From positions 139,495 through 203,494 of the forward strand of contig CAWGTB010000010.1 in the NCBI GenBank assembly GCA_963825405.1: DNA of 64,000 nt, in the 5' to 3' direction. Each line of letters begins with the position of its first letter. The first letter of the stretch is position 1. The position numbers and the translations under genes are program-made. Below, one piece after another: positions 19,010 to 27,784 of the stretch. The stretch comes from JACPNO01 sp963825405. Its GTDB lineage: Bacteria; Acidobacteriota; Terriglobia; Bryobacterales; Bryobacteraceae. The notes beneath the pieces are model-generated. The model searched no databases. It saw only the letters and a program-made list of their open reading frames with translations, and was not told the origin of the DNA.

Positions 19010-19840
19010 TTATCTCTTCTTCGTCTTCCGGGTGACGATAAACTTATCGGTGCGCTTGTTGTTGCGGGTCTTGAAGCCGCGCGTAGGCTGGCCCCAGGGC
19101 GTTACCGGATGCCGGCCGCCGGAAGTTTTGCCTTCGCCGCCGCCGTGCGGGTGATCGACCGGGTTCATCGAAACGCCGCGATTGTGCGGCATCTTGCCCA
19201 TCCAGCGTTTGCGTCCGGCCTTACCCAGCGAAATATTTTCGTGATCGATATTGCCGACCTGTCCGATGGTGGCCATGCACTCGAGCGCCACTCGCCGGAT
19301 TTCGCCCGACGGCAGCTTCAGCAGTGCCGAGCCGCCTTCCTTCGAAACCAGTTGCACTTGCGCCCCGGCCGAACGCGCCATCTGCGCGCCTTTGCCAGGC
19401 TTCAATTCCACGTTGTGAACCACGGTGCCGGCGGGAATATTCTTCAACATCAGGCAGTTGCCCAGCAGAATATCGGCTTCAGGCCCGGACATCACGTGTT
19501 GTCCCACTTTGAGCCCGTCCGGTTGCAGAATATAGCGTTTCTCGCCGTCCTTGTAATGCAGCAGGGCTAAGCGGGCGGAACGGTTGGGATCGTATTCGAT
19601 CGCTGCGACCGTAGCTGGAATGCCGTGCTTATCGCGCTTGAAATCAACAGTGCGATAAGCCTGTTTGTGGCCGCCGCCGATGAAGCGCGACGTCACGCGC
19701 CCGGTGTTGTTGCGGCCGCCAGTGCGTGCTTTCGATTCCAGCAGCGATTTCTCCGGCGCCTTCTTGGTGAGATCGGCGCGCGAGACCGCGGTGTGAAAAC
19801 GGCGGGTCGGAGTATACGGACGATAGCTTTTAATCGGCAT
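19010..19840 (-). CDS. rplB: 50S ribosomal protein L2
   Basis: L2 is a primary 23S binder near the peptidyl transferase centre. The 276 residues include GRNNTGRVTSRFIGGGHKQA, the KOW-like ALLHYKDGEKRYILQPDG and the C-terminal MNPVDHPHGGGEGKTSGGRH, which contains the histidine studied in peptide-bond formation. Directly adjacent to rplW (19841). Confidence 0.98.
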   Translation of the reverse strand: MPIKSYRPYTPTRRFHTAVSRADLTKKAPEKSLLESKARTGGRNNTGRVTSRFIGGGHKQAYRTVDFKRDKHGIPATVAAIEYDPNRSARLALLHYKDGEKRYILQPDGLKVGQHVMSGPEADILLGNCLMLKNIPAGTVVHNVELKPGKGAQMARSAGAQVQLVSKEGGSALLKLPSGEIRRVALECMATIGQVGNIDHENISLGKAGRKRWMGKMPHNRGVSMNPVDHPHGGGEGKTSGGRHPVTPWGQPTRGFKTRNNKRTDKFIVTRKTKKR

Positions 19841-20128
19841 TTAGATCTCTGCCCAGTCCGGCGCTTTCTGGCCGGCTTTCAGTCTCACGTACGCTTTTTT
19901 CCAGTTCGGACGATAGCCGGTGAATCGGCCGCGCCGCCGAAGCTTGCCATCGAAATTGGCAGTGCGCACTTCGGCTACTTTCACTTTGAACAGCTTCTCG
20001 ACCGCCGCCCGTACCTGGGTTTTGGTGGCATCGCGATCGACCGCGAAACACAGAGTGTTTTCGGTGTCTTTTTTGGTGACGCCTTTTTCGGTGAGCAGCG
20101 GCTTCTGGATCACATCGTAAATAGTCAT
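19841..20128 (-). CDS. rplW: 50S ribosomal protein L23
   Basis: L23 docks trigger factor and SRP at the tunnel exit. 95 residues with IYDVIQKPLLTEKGVTK and FAVDRDATKTQVRAAVEKLF and then the RRGRFTGYRPNWKKAYV tail. Its start shares one base with the rplD stop (20128). Confidence 0.98.
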   Translation of the reverse strand: MTIYDVIQKPLLTEKGVTKKDTENTLCFAVDRDATKTQVRAAVEKLFKVKVAEVRTANFDGKLRRRGRFTGYRPNWKKAYVRLKAGQKAPDWAEI

Positions 20129-20751
20129 TACGCCAGTGCCTCCGAAAGTTTGGCTGCCGCCTGCTGGCTGACGAGCACGCGATCGTGTCCAAGCAATTGA
20201 TAGACGTTCACTTCGCGGGTGGCAACCAGCGTGACGCCTTCCAGATTGCGCGCGCCTAACAGCAGGTTGCGATTCTCACCGATTTCAACCAACAGCACTT
20301 TGCGGGGCGCTTCCAAACGGGTGAGCGCCGCGCGCACGGTCTTCGATTTGTGATCGCCGAACGTGAACGCGTTGACCACTTTCAATTCGCCCGCTTGCAG
20401 CTTGGCGGATAAAGCCGAGCGCAGCGCGCCCAGCATCATCTTTTTGGGCAGCTTGTAGGCGTAGCTGCGAACCACCGGGCCATGCACGGTGCCGCCATGG
20501 CGCCAGATCGGCGACCGGATCGAACCCATGCGAGCGCGGCCAGTGCCTTTCTGCTTCCAAAGCTTCTTGCCCGAGCCCGATACTTCGCCGCGCGGCTTGG
20601 TCTTGTGGGTGCCGCGATGCAGGCCGGCCTGGAGATTGCGAACCGCTTCGTACAGCAGCGCCTCGTTCACCGGCGCCGCAAATACGGAATCGGCCAAATC
20701 CATCGCTCCCACGGTTTGATTATTCAAATCGACAATGTCTACTTTTGGCAT
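20128..20751 (-). CDS. rplD: 50S ribosomal protein L4
   Basis: L4 lines the tunnel constriction. The 207-residue protein has GTHKTKPRGEVSGSGKKLWK, KGTGRARMGSIRSPIWRHGG and VHGPVVRSYAYKLPKKMM, the extended tunnel loop, then the globular domain. In E. coli L4 represses the S10 operon; nothing here shows the leader needed for that. Confidence 0.98.
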   Translation of the reverse strand: MPKVDIVDLNNQTVGAMDLADSVFAAPVNEALLYEAVRNLQAGLHRGTHKTKPRGEVSGSGKKLWKQKGTGRARMGSIRSPIWRHGGTVHGPVVRSYAYKLPKKMMLGALRSALSAKLQAGELKVVNAFTFGDHKSKTVRAALTRLEAPRKVLLVEIGENRNLLLGARNLEGVTLVATREVNVYQLLGHDRVLVSQQAAAKLSEALA

Positions 20752-20754
20752 GGA

Positions 20755-21387
20755 TTACCTCTTGGCTCTCCGCACCACGACGTAGCCGCCATTCGGTCCC
20801 GGCACCGCGCCTTTAACGATCAGCACGTTGTCCTCGGCGTCCACTTCGATGACTTCGAGATTCCGCACCGTCACCCGGTCGTCTCCCATGTGTCCGCCCA
20901 TGCGCATGCCCGGCACAACGCGGGAAGGGAAGCTAGACGCCCCGATCGAGCCCGGCGCGCGATGGAACATAGAGCCGTGCGATCCGCCGCCGCCGCGAAA
21001 ATGATGGCGCTTGACCACGCCGGCAAACCCGCGCCCCTTGCTGATGCCGATCACGTCCACCTTGTCGGTGGGCTTGAACTGATCGACCAGCACTTTATCG
21101 CCAGGTTTGAGATCGTCGTCGCCGGGCCGCAGCAGCAGTTCGCGCAAAAAACGCGCGCCATCCACGCCGGCCTTCTTCTGATGTCCGGTGAGCGGCTTAT
21201 TGATCCGGGCCGGTTTGATGAATTCCACCAGACCCAGTTGCACCGCGTCATAGCCGTCGCTGGTGGGCGTCTTGCGCTGCACCACCATGCACGGGCCGGC
21301 CTTCAGCAGGGTCACCGGGACGGCTTGCCCATCCTCGCGGAACATCTGCGTCATGCCGATTTTCTTGCCTAAAATTCCTGGACTCAT
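20755..21387 (-). CDS. rplC: 50S ribosomal protein L3
   Basis: L3 is an early assembly protein. The ATG at 21385-21387 (MSPGILGKKIGMTQMF) is preferred to one 18 codons upstream, because it matches the family and lies 7 bases after the rpsJ stop. The 210 residues include GFAGVVKRHHFRGGGGSHGS and GRVVPGMRMGGHMGDDRVTV-like SRVVPGMRMGG, the loop carrying the methylated glutamine in E. coli. Confidence 0.97.
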   Translation of the reverse strand: MSPGILGKKIGMTQMFREDGQAVPVTLLKAGPCMVVQRKTPTSDGYDAVQLGLVEFIKPARINKPLTGHQKKAGVDGARFLRELLLRPGDDDLKPGDKVLVDQFKPTDKVDVIGISKGRGFAGVVKRHHFRGGGGSHGSMFHRAPGSIGASSFPSRVVPGMRMGGHMGDDRVTVRNLEVIEVDAEDNVLIVKGAVPGPNGGYVVVRRAKR

Positions 21388-21394
21388 AACAACC

Positions 21395-21727
21395 TCAAGC
21401 CTTGTGATCCTTACCGAACGCCTTGATTTCCACATCGACACCGGCGGGCAGATCGAGCTTCATCAGCGCGTCTACCGTTTGCTGGGTGGGTTCGAGAATA
21501 TCCAACAGCCGCTTGTGCGTGCGGACTTCGAACTGTTCCCGGGACTTCTTGTCCACGTGCGGCGACCGCAGCACGGTCGTGCGCATGATGGAGGTCGGCA
21601 GCGGAATTGGGCCGGCTACACTGGCTCCGGTCCGCTTAGCGGTGTCCACGATCTCCGTCGTCGACTGGTCGAGCACCCGGTGGTCGTACGCTTTCAAACG
21701 GATGCGAATGCGTTCTCTTAGCGCCAT
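21395..21727 (-). CDS. rpsJ: 30S ribosomal protein S10
   Basis: S10 is both a head protein and NusE, which links ribosome and transcription complex with NusG. 110 residues: RERIRIRLKAYDHRVLDQST, GPIPLPTSIMRTTVLRSPHV and SREQFEVRTHKRLLDILEPT, all typical. It follows tuf by 6 bases, so the str and S10 operons are joined. Confidence 0.98.
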   Translation of the reverse strand: MALRERIRIRLKAYDHRVLDQSTTEIVDTAKRTGASVAGPIPLPTSIMRTTVLRSPHVDKKSREQFEVRTHKRLLDILEPTQQTVDALMKLDLPAGVDVEIKAFGKDHKA

Positions 21728-21733
21728 TTTGAT

Positions 21734-22922
21734 TTACTCAATCACTTCCGTCACGGTTCCGGCGCCGACCGTGCGGCCGCCTTCGCGAATCGCGAAGCGC
21801 AAGCCTTTGTCCATGGCCACCGGCGTAATCAGCTCAACCACCAGGCCGACGTTGTCGCCCGGCATCACCATCTCAGTGCCTTCCGGCAAGTTGCGCGACG
21901 CCTGTGACGTCAGTCGTGCGGAAATAAAACTGCGGCCGGTATCCTTTGAAGAACGGCGTGTGCCGTCCACCTTCTTCTTTGCTGAGCACGTAGACTTCGC
22001 CTTTAAACTTCTTGTGCGGCAAAATCGATCCGCCCTTGGCGATGACCTGCCCGCGCTCCACTTCCTCTTTTTCCACGCCGCGCAGCAGCAGCCCGACGTT
22101 GTCTCCGGCGCGCCCTTCGTCCAGCAGCTTCTTGAACATTTCGACGCCGGTGACAACCGTCTTGCGCGTGTCGCGGAACCCGACGATTTCCATTTCTTCG
22201 CCGACTTTGCAAATCCCGCGCTCGATACGGCCCGTCACTACCGTGCCGCGGCCTTGGATCGAGAAAATATCCTCGATCGGCATCAGGAACGGTTTGTCGA
22301 TGACGCGCTCCGGCATCGGAACGTATGAATCGACCGCGGCCATCAAATCTTCCACCGTCTTTTCCCACTTGGCTTCGCCGTTGAGCGCGCCGAGAGCGGA
22401 GACGCGAATCACCGGCAGATCGTCGCCGGGGAATTGATAGCTCTTCAGCAGCTCACGCACTTCGAGCTCGACCAGATCCAGCAATTCCGGATCATCCACC
22501 ATGTCGACTTTATTCATGGCGACCACGATGAACGGCACGCCGACCTGGCGGGCAAGCAGGATGTGCTCACGCGTTTGCGGCATGGGGCCGTCGGTGGCTG
22601 CCACGACCAAAATGGCCCCGTCCATCTGCGCGGCGCCGGTGATCATGTTCTTGATGTAATCGGCGTGGCCGGGGCAATCGACGTGGGCGTAGTGGCGGTT
22701 GGCGGTTTCGTACTCGACGTGGGCGACCGCGATTGTGATACCGCGAGCTTTTTCTTCCGGCGCGTTATCGATCGAATCGAAGCTGCGGAACTTCACTTTG
22801 GGATTGTGCTTGGCCAGCACCTTGGTGATGGCGGCGGTCAGGGTGGTCTTGCCGTGATCGATGTGCCCGATGGTGCCAATATTCACGTGCGGCTTGCTGC
22901 GATCAAATTTTTCTTTAGCCAT
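21734..22922 (-). CDS. tuf: Elongation factor Tu, broken by one single-base indel
   Basis: EF-Tu brings aminoacyl-tRNA to the A site. The G domain has GTIGHIDHGKTTLT (P-loop), DCPGHADYIKNM (G3) and VAMNKVDMVD (G4), followed by the two beta-barrel domains. Near 21897-21900 one extra base shifts TTDVTGVA into a frame that stops after QLAGRH. Skipping it gives NLPEGTEMVMPGDNVGLVVE and the normal C-terminus TVGAGTVTEVIE at 21734. The corrected length is 395 residues. The isoleucine in GHIDHGKT is a valine in most EF-Tu. Confidence 0.96.
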
Positions 22923-22950
22923 GGCTCAGTAAATCTCCAGAAAAATCACA

Positions 22951-23040
22951 AACACATCTCTCGCAGAGACGCAGAGTACACAGAGAAAAACTTATTCTTG
23001 GTGTTCTCCGCGTTCTCTGCGTCTCTGCGAGAAATGTGTT
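22951..23040. repeat. Dispersed inverted repeat, copy A (full)
   Basis: Two arms, CTCGCAGAGACGCAGAG and its complement CTCTGCGTCTCTGCGAG, flanked by AACACAT and ATGTGTT, face each other across about 20 bases. This copy lies between fusA and tuf inside the translation operon. The internal unit CGCAGAGA recurs with a spacing of 8-9 bases. Other copies are at 38.85, 48.80 and 62.27 kb. Confidence 0.8.
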
Positions 23041-23049
23041 GTTCGTTCT

Positions 23050-25140
<2,091 letters not shown>

Positions 25141-25164
25141 AAAAACTCTTTTAGATTCTGTTAT

Positions 25165-25635
25165 TTACCAGCGATAGTGCGCGAATGCCTTATTGGCTTC
25201 CGCCATGCGGTGCACGTCGTCTTTCTTCTTGATCGCGCCACCGCGCATGTTGGCGGCGTCGGTCAATTCATTGGCCAGCTTTTCCGGCATGCCTTTTTCC
25301 GCCCGCGAGCGCGCATTGAGCACGATCCAGCGGATGGCCAGGCTGGTACGCCGGGTCTGCCCGACTTCGATGGGCACCTGGTAGTTGGCGCCGCCGACGC
25401 GCCGCGTCTTCACTTCGAGCAGCGGCTTGCAGTTCTCGACGGCCTTCTTGAACATCTTGAGCGGATCGTCACCGGACCGCTCGCGAATCTTTTCCATCGA
25501 ATCGTAGAAGATCTTCTGGGCCGTGCTTTTCTTGCCGTCCCACATCATCGAGCAGATGAACTTCTCGACCATCGATGAGTTGTACACGGGATCGGGAAGA
25601 ACCTCGCGATTTTCAATGCGTCGTCTGCGTGGCAT
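25165..25635 (-). CDS. rpsG: 30S ribosomal protein S7
   Basis: S7 organises the 3' major domain of 16S rRNA. The 156 residues contain MPRRRRIENREVLPDPVYNS, VENCKPLLEVKTRRVGGANY and QVPIEVGQTRRTSLAIRWIV, and end KAFAHYRW. In E. coli S7 is the str operon repressor; a binding site in the rpsL-rpsG gap of 6 bases is impossible here, so such control would need another site. Confidence 0.98.
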   Translation of the reverse strand: MPRRRRIENREVLPDPVYNSSMVEKFICSMMWDGKKSTAQKIFYDSMEKIRERSGDDPLKMFKKAVENCKPLLEVKTRRVGGANYQVPIEVGQTRRTSLAIRWIVLNARSRAEKGMPEKLANELTDAANMRGGAIKKKDDVHRMAEANKAFAHYRW

Positions 25636-25641
25636 ATCCGA

Positions 25642-26016
25642 TTACGCCTTCGGGCGTTTGGCTCCGTATTTCGATCTGCTTTGTTTGCGGTTGGCGACGC
25701 CGGCCGTATCCAGGGCGCCGCGGATGACGTGGTAACGCACGCCCGGCAGGTCTTTCACACGCCCGCCGCGTATAAGAACGATAGAGTGCTCCTGCAAATT
25801 GTGGCCAACGCCTGGAATGTAGGTAGTGACTTCGATGCCGTTGGTAAGCCGGACACGAGCCACTTTGCGCAGCGCCGAATTAGGCTTCTTGGGCGTGGAG
25901 GTGTAGACGCGCGTGCAGACGCCACGCTTCTGGGGACAGCTCTGCAGCGCCGGACTGGCGGTCTTCCACCGCGGCGGTTTACGCCCGTTGCGCACAAGTT
26001 GATTGAAAGTCGGCAC
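25642..26016 (-). CDS. rpsL: 30S ribosomal protein S12
   Basis: S12 monitors codon-anticodon pairing. The 124-residue protein starts with GTG (MPTFNQLVRNGRK) after GAGGAAGG. TSTPKKPNSALRKVARVRL carries the lysine of the PNS loop where streptomycin resistance arises; the residue is the sensitive-type lysine. LIRGGRVKDLPGVRYHVIRG is the other conserved loop. It is the first gene of the operon and lies just after a clear promoter. Confidence 0.98.
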   Translation of the reverse strand: MPTFNQLVRNGRKPPRWKTASPALQSCPQKRGVCTRVYTSTPKKPNSALRKVARVRLTNGIEVTTYIPGVGHNLQEHSIVLIRGGRVKDLPGVRYHVIRGALDTAGVANRKQSRSKYGAKRPKA

Positions 26017-26063
26017 GAACCTTCCTCTTCAAGGACGATGTGTTGCTAAACGCGACTCGACCG

Positions 26064-26092
26064 CTTATACATTCCCACCCGGCATGTGTCTA
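26064..26092 (-). promoter_or_regulatory. Sigma-70-type promoter of the rpsL translation operon
   Basis: On the minus strand TAGACA (26087-26092, five of six bases) and TATAAG (26064-26069, five of six) are exactly 17 bases apart. Transcription would start about 40 bases before the rpsL GTG, leaving a short leader. No competing promoter is visible nearby. Confidence 0.75.
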
Positions 26093-26372
26093 CCGAGGCA
26101 CTCAGGGTTTGTTAGCGATCACACTAGCGAGGACTTCGGACAAGCCCATGCTCGAAGCGGAGATTATGCCGCCAGAACCTCGGGGCCGGCCCCCAGCCGG
26201 TCCGCAAACACTTGCGGAGGTAGCACAGGAGCAGAAGAACAAACTCGCGAAACCTTACAATAATAGCGAAAGGGTTTGGAATGTGTCAACAGGAGGGTAA
26301 GAAGGTAAGAGGCGAATCAACGGTCTTCCAGGGTAGTGGCCCTTTTTGAATATTAACTAAATTTAACATGGA
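26093..26372. other. Gene-poor stretch upstream of the translation operon
   Basis: With the promoter, about 356 bases (26017-26372) have no gene I can affirm. A 50-codon open frame on the plus strand (26148-26300, beginning MLEAEIMPPEPRGRPPAGP) has plausible codons but only a distant GAGG as ribosome binding site, and I recognise no family. The 26300-26370 part is AT-rich and holds nothing identifiable. Confidence 0.4.
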
Positions 26373-26516
26373 CTACTGCGCGTGAGATTCTTCGGGCGGT
26401 TCCTGTTTATCGGGAGGATGGCTCTCCTGGTTCCGTCTCTCGTTGCACTCTCTGCAAATCGGTGCGCTGCCGATGAAGAGGTTTGTATCAGCCCTGCAAT
26501 AGATGCATTTCCCCAT
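26373..26516 (-). CDS. Small zinc-ribbon protein, 47 aa
   Basis: A 47-residue frame that starts MGKCIYCRADTNLF, continues GSAPICRECNERR and ends in a Glu/Pro-rich tail with ESHAQ. Two C-x2-C pairs 13 residues apart make a compact zinc ribbon of the kind in small acidobacterial proteins of unknown function (family-level impression only). It begins 13 bases after the stop of the 46-residue gene upstream, and GAGGGACTCTGAGCC precedes the ATG. DNA binding or a protein-protein contact are both possible; nothing in the sequence decides between them. Confidence 0.6.
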   Translation of the reverse strand: MGKCIYCRADTNLFIGSAPICRECNERRNQESHPPDKQEPPEESHAQ

Positions 26517-26529
26517 GGCTCAGAGTCCC

Positions 26530-26670
26530 TCACTCGCCGAGCACGCCCTTTTCGTATTCCTGCATGACCTTAAAGTCGTCTACCAGGGCATTAGCTCTAG
26601 CAATGGATTGCTTCGAGGTTTCAGCAATTTGGTCTGGTTCCTCTTTAGCGGGATTGTCGCCTGTGTCCAT
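26530..26670 (-). CDS. Small hypothetical protein, 46 aa
   Basis: A 46-residue frame starting MDTGDNPAKEEPDQIAETSK and ending VMQEYEKGVLGE. It is preceded by GGGAGG at ideal spacing from the ATG at 26668-26670, which is the main support. The product is acidic and probably helical, with no cysteine and no membrane segment. It is the first gene of a two-gene unit with the zinc-ribbon gene. I do not recognise a family. Confidence 0.55.
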   Translation of the reverse strand: MDTGDNPAKEEPDQIAETSKQSIARANALVDDFKVMQEYEKGVLGE

Positions 26671-26793
26671 ACCGACCTCCCTACCTCACGGTAGATAGAC
26701 CAGTATGCCTGCTTGTTTCATCCAAAACAAAAATAAAGGAAAATCGTGTAAAGAAACCAATTTCATAAGGAAACGCCCTTTAACATGACTGCT

Positions 26794-27009
26794 TTAACAG
26801 CCATGCTTTACCCTATGTTGCTCCAGAGCGGACAGCGCAGCAAATTCAGCCGCACGGGTTCTTATCAATTGGACGGTGTGGAGCGTGGAGTCCCGCTTTT
26901 CCTTTTGGGCCGCAGTTAGACTGGCGTTCGCTGAAATGGTGGCATGAACTGCCTTTTCCAGGGCCTCAGTGAGGCGGGCCTTCTCTGCGCAGGGCTGCTC
27001 TTTTGTCAT
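26794..27009 (-). CDS. Small helical hypothetical protein ending in HGC
   Basis: 71 residues, MTKEQPCAEKARLTEALEKA onward, strongly helical, with alanine, glutamate and lysine spaced as in a coiled coil and ending LEQHRVKHGC. A short helical protein with an early PCAE and a final EHxxxHGC is a pattern I associate with acidobacterial hypothetical proteins, but I cannot verify this. There is no good ribosome binding site. The two cysteines and two histidines at the ends could bind a metal or link two chains. Confidence 0.5.
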   Translation of the reverse strand: MTKEQPCAEKARLTEALEKAVHATISANASLTAAQKEKRDSTLHTVQLIRTRAAEFAALSALEQHRVKHGC

Positions 27010-27259
27010 GTAGGACGAAATCTATCATTGCTTCCTGTAGATTGGCTGAACCTCGCAGATTTTACAGATTTGCCAAAAATAGTATAAAGAAACCACCCTT
27101 ACGAATTGCGAAAAGGTGTTGACGAGGGCAGGGAAAATAGCCAAATATTGTTGTGGGCTGAGTCAAACCGATGGACTTGCAGAGGGCCTTTCGTCGGGGG
27201 CGCGCCCCTCGCGCCGGAAGATCCCGGCATCTCCGATCAGGGCGGTTCGGCCCACTACC

Positions 27260-27568
27260 TCAATGCTCCTCCAACAACGGAAATAGCGGCGGCAGATCGG
27301 ATACGGTCCACATATGGGCCTCGCCTCTGATTTGGCAAACGCCATACCAGCGACCGTCCTTCTGGACCGCCAGATTCCCGACCTTCACTGACCGGTCACC
27401 GTACTCTTGCTTCAGAACATCACGCACCTGCGCGTAAACGTATTTCGGGTTCAATGCAAGTAGCGGCTTGGTTTTTCCCAAGCCGGGCAATGGCATTGTG
27501 TAGCCGTTGGCCACATCCAACGTTGGTGCGATCTGAGCCTGGTGGTTCATGGAGGCTGGACTAACCAT
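27260..27568 (-). CDS. Hypothetical protein, 102 aa
   Basis: 102 residues without signal peptide or membrane segment. The second half (VYAQVRDVLKQEYGDRSVKV, then GNLAVQKDGRWYGVCQIRG) looks like a folded alpha/beta domain, with tryptophan and glycine spacing that reads as protein rather than noise. AAAGAGATAC before the ATG is a weak ribosome binding site. I do not recognise the family. The DNA to either side (27010-27259 and 27569-27784) holds no other gene I can support. Confidence 0.45.
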   Translation of the reverse strand: MVSPASMNHQAQIAPTLDVANGYTMPLPGLGKTKPLLALNPKYVYAQVRDVLKQEYGDRSVKVGNLAVQKDGRWYGVCQIRGEAHMWTVSDLPPLFPLLEEH

Positions 27569-27759
27569 AAAGTATCTCTTTACGTACTTTCTATAATAGC
27601 AACTTATACTTACACCATATTACTGGGATTGACAAGCACGCAAAAAAGACACAGTAACTAGCCAGAGCTGAGTCAAACACCCGAGGCGGTTCGGTTCGGC
27701 CCAAATCCAACCTTACTGTGGTGTTTACGAACTCATCCTCAAGTCCCTCGCCGAGCATA

Positions 27760-27765
27760 TATAAT
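27760..27765 (+). promoter_or_regulatory. Possible -10 element upstream of the S9 peptidase gene
   Basis: A perfect TATAAT lies about 20 bases before the ATG at 27785. No acceptable -35 is seen at 16-18 bases, so it would need an activator, and the leader would be very short. Confidence 0.35.
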
Positions 27766-27784
27766 GCCTGCACAGGAGTTCACC

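Noticed and set aside
21734..22922. Programmed frameshifting in tuf, secY or other broken genes
   Set aside because: No slippery heptamer with a downstream stimulatory structure recurs at the sites, and EF-Tu and SecY are not known to need recoding. Scattered single-base indels fit assembly error better.
26148..26300. 50-codon plus-strand frame MLEAEIMPPEP upstream of rpsL
   Set aside because: No proper ribosome binding site, no recognisable family and only 50 codons in a GC-rich stretch. Mentioned under the gene-poor stretch instead.
26382..26694. Plus-strand frames with a hydrophobic start opposite the small-protein pair
   Set aside because: They are antisense to two frames that have better ribosome binding sites and a conserved-looking cysteine pattern.
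27591..27773. 60-codon minus-strand frame MQALYMLGEGLEDEF
   Set aside because: It overlaps the start region of the S9 peptidase, has no ribosome binding site and ends in a hydrophobic run without helix-like order.
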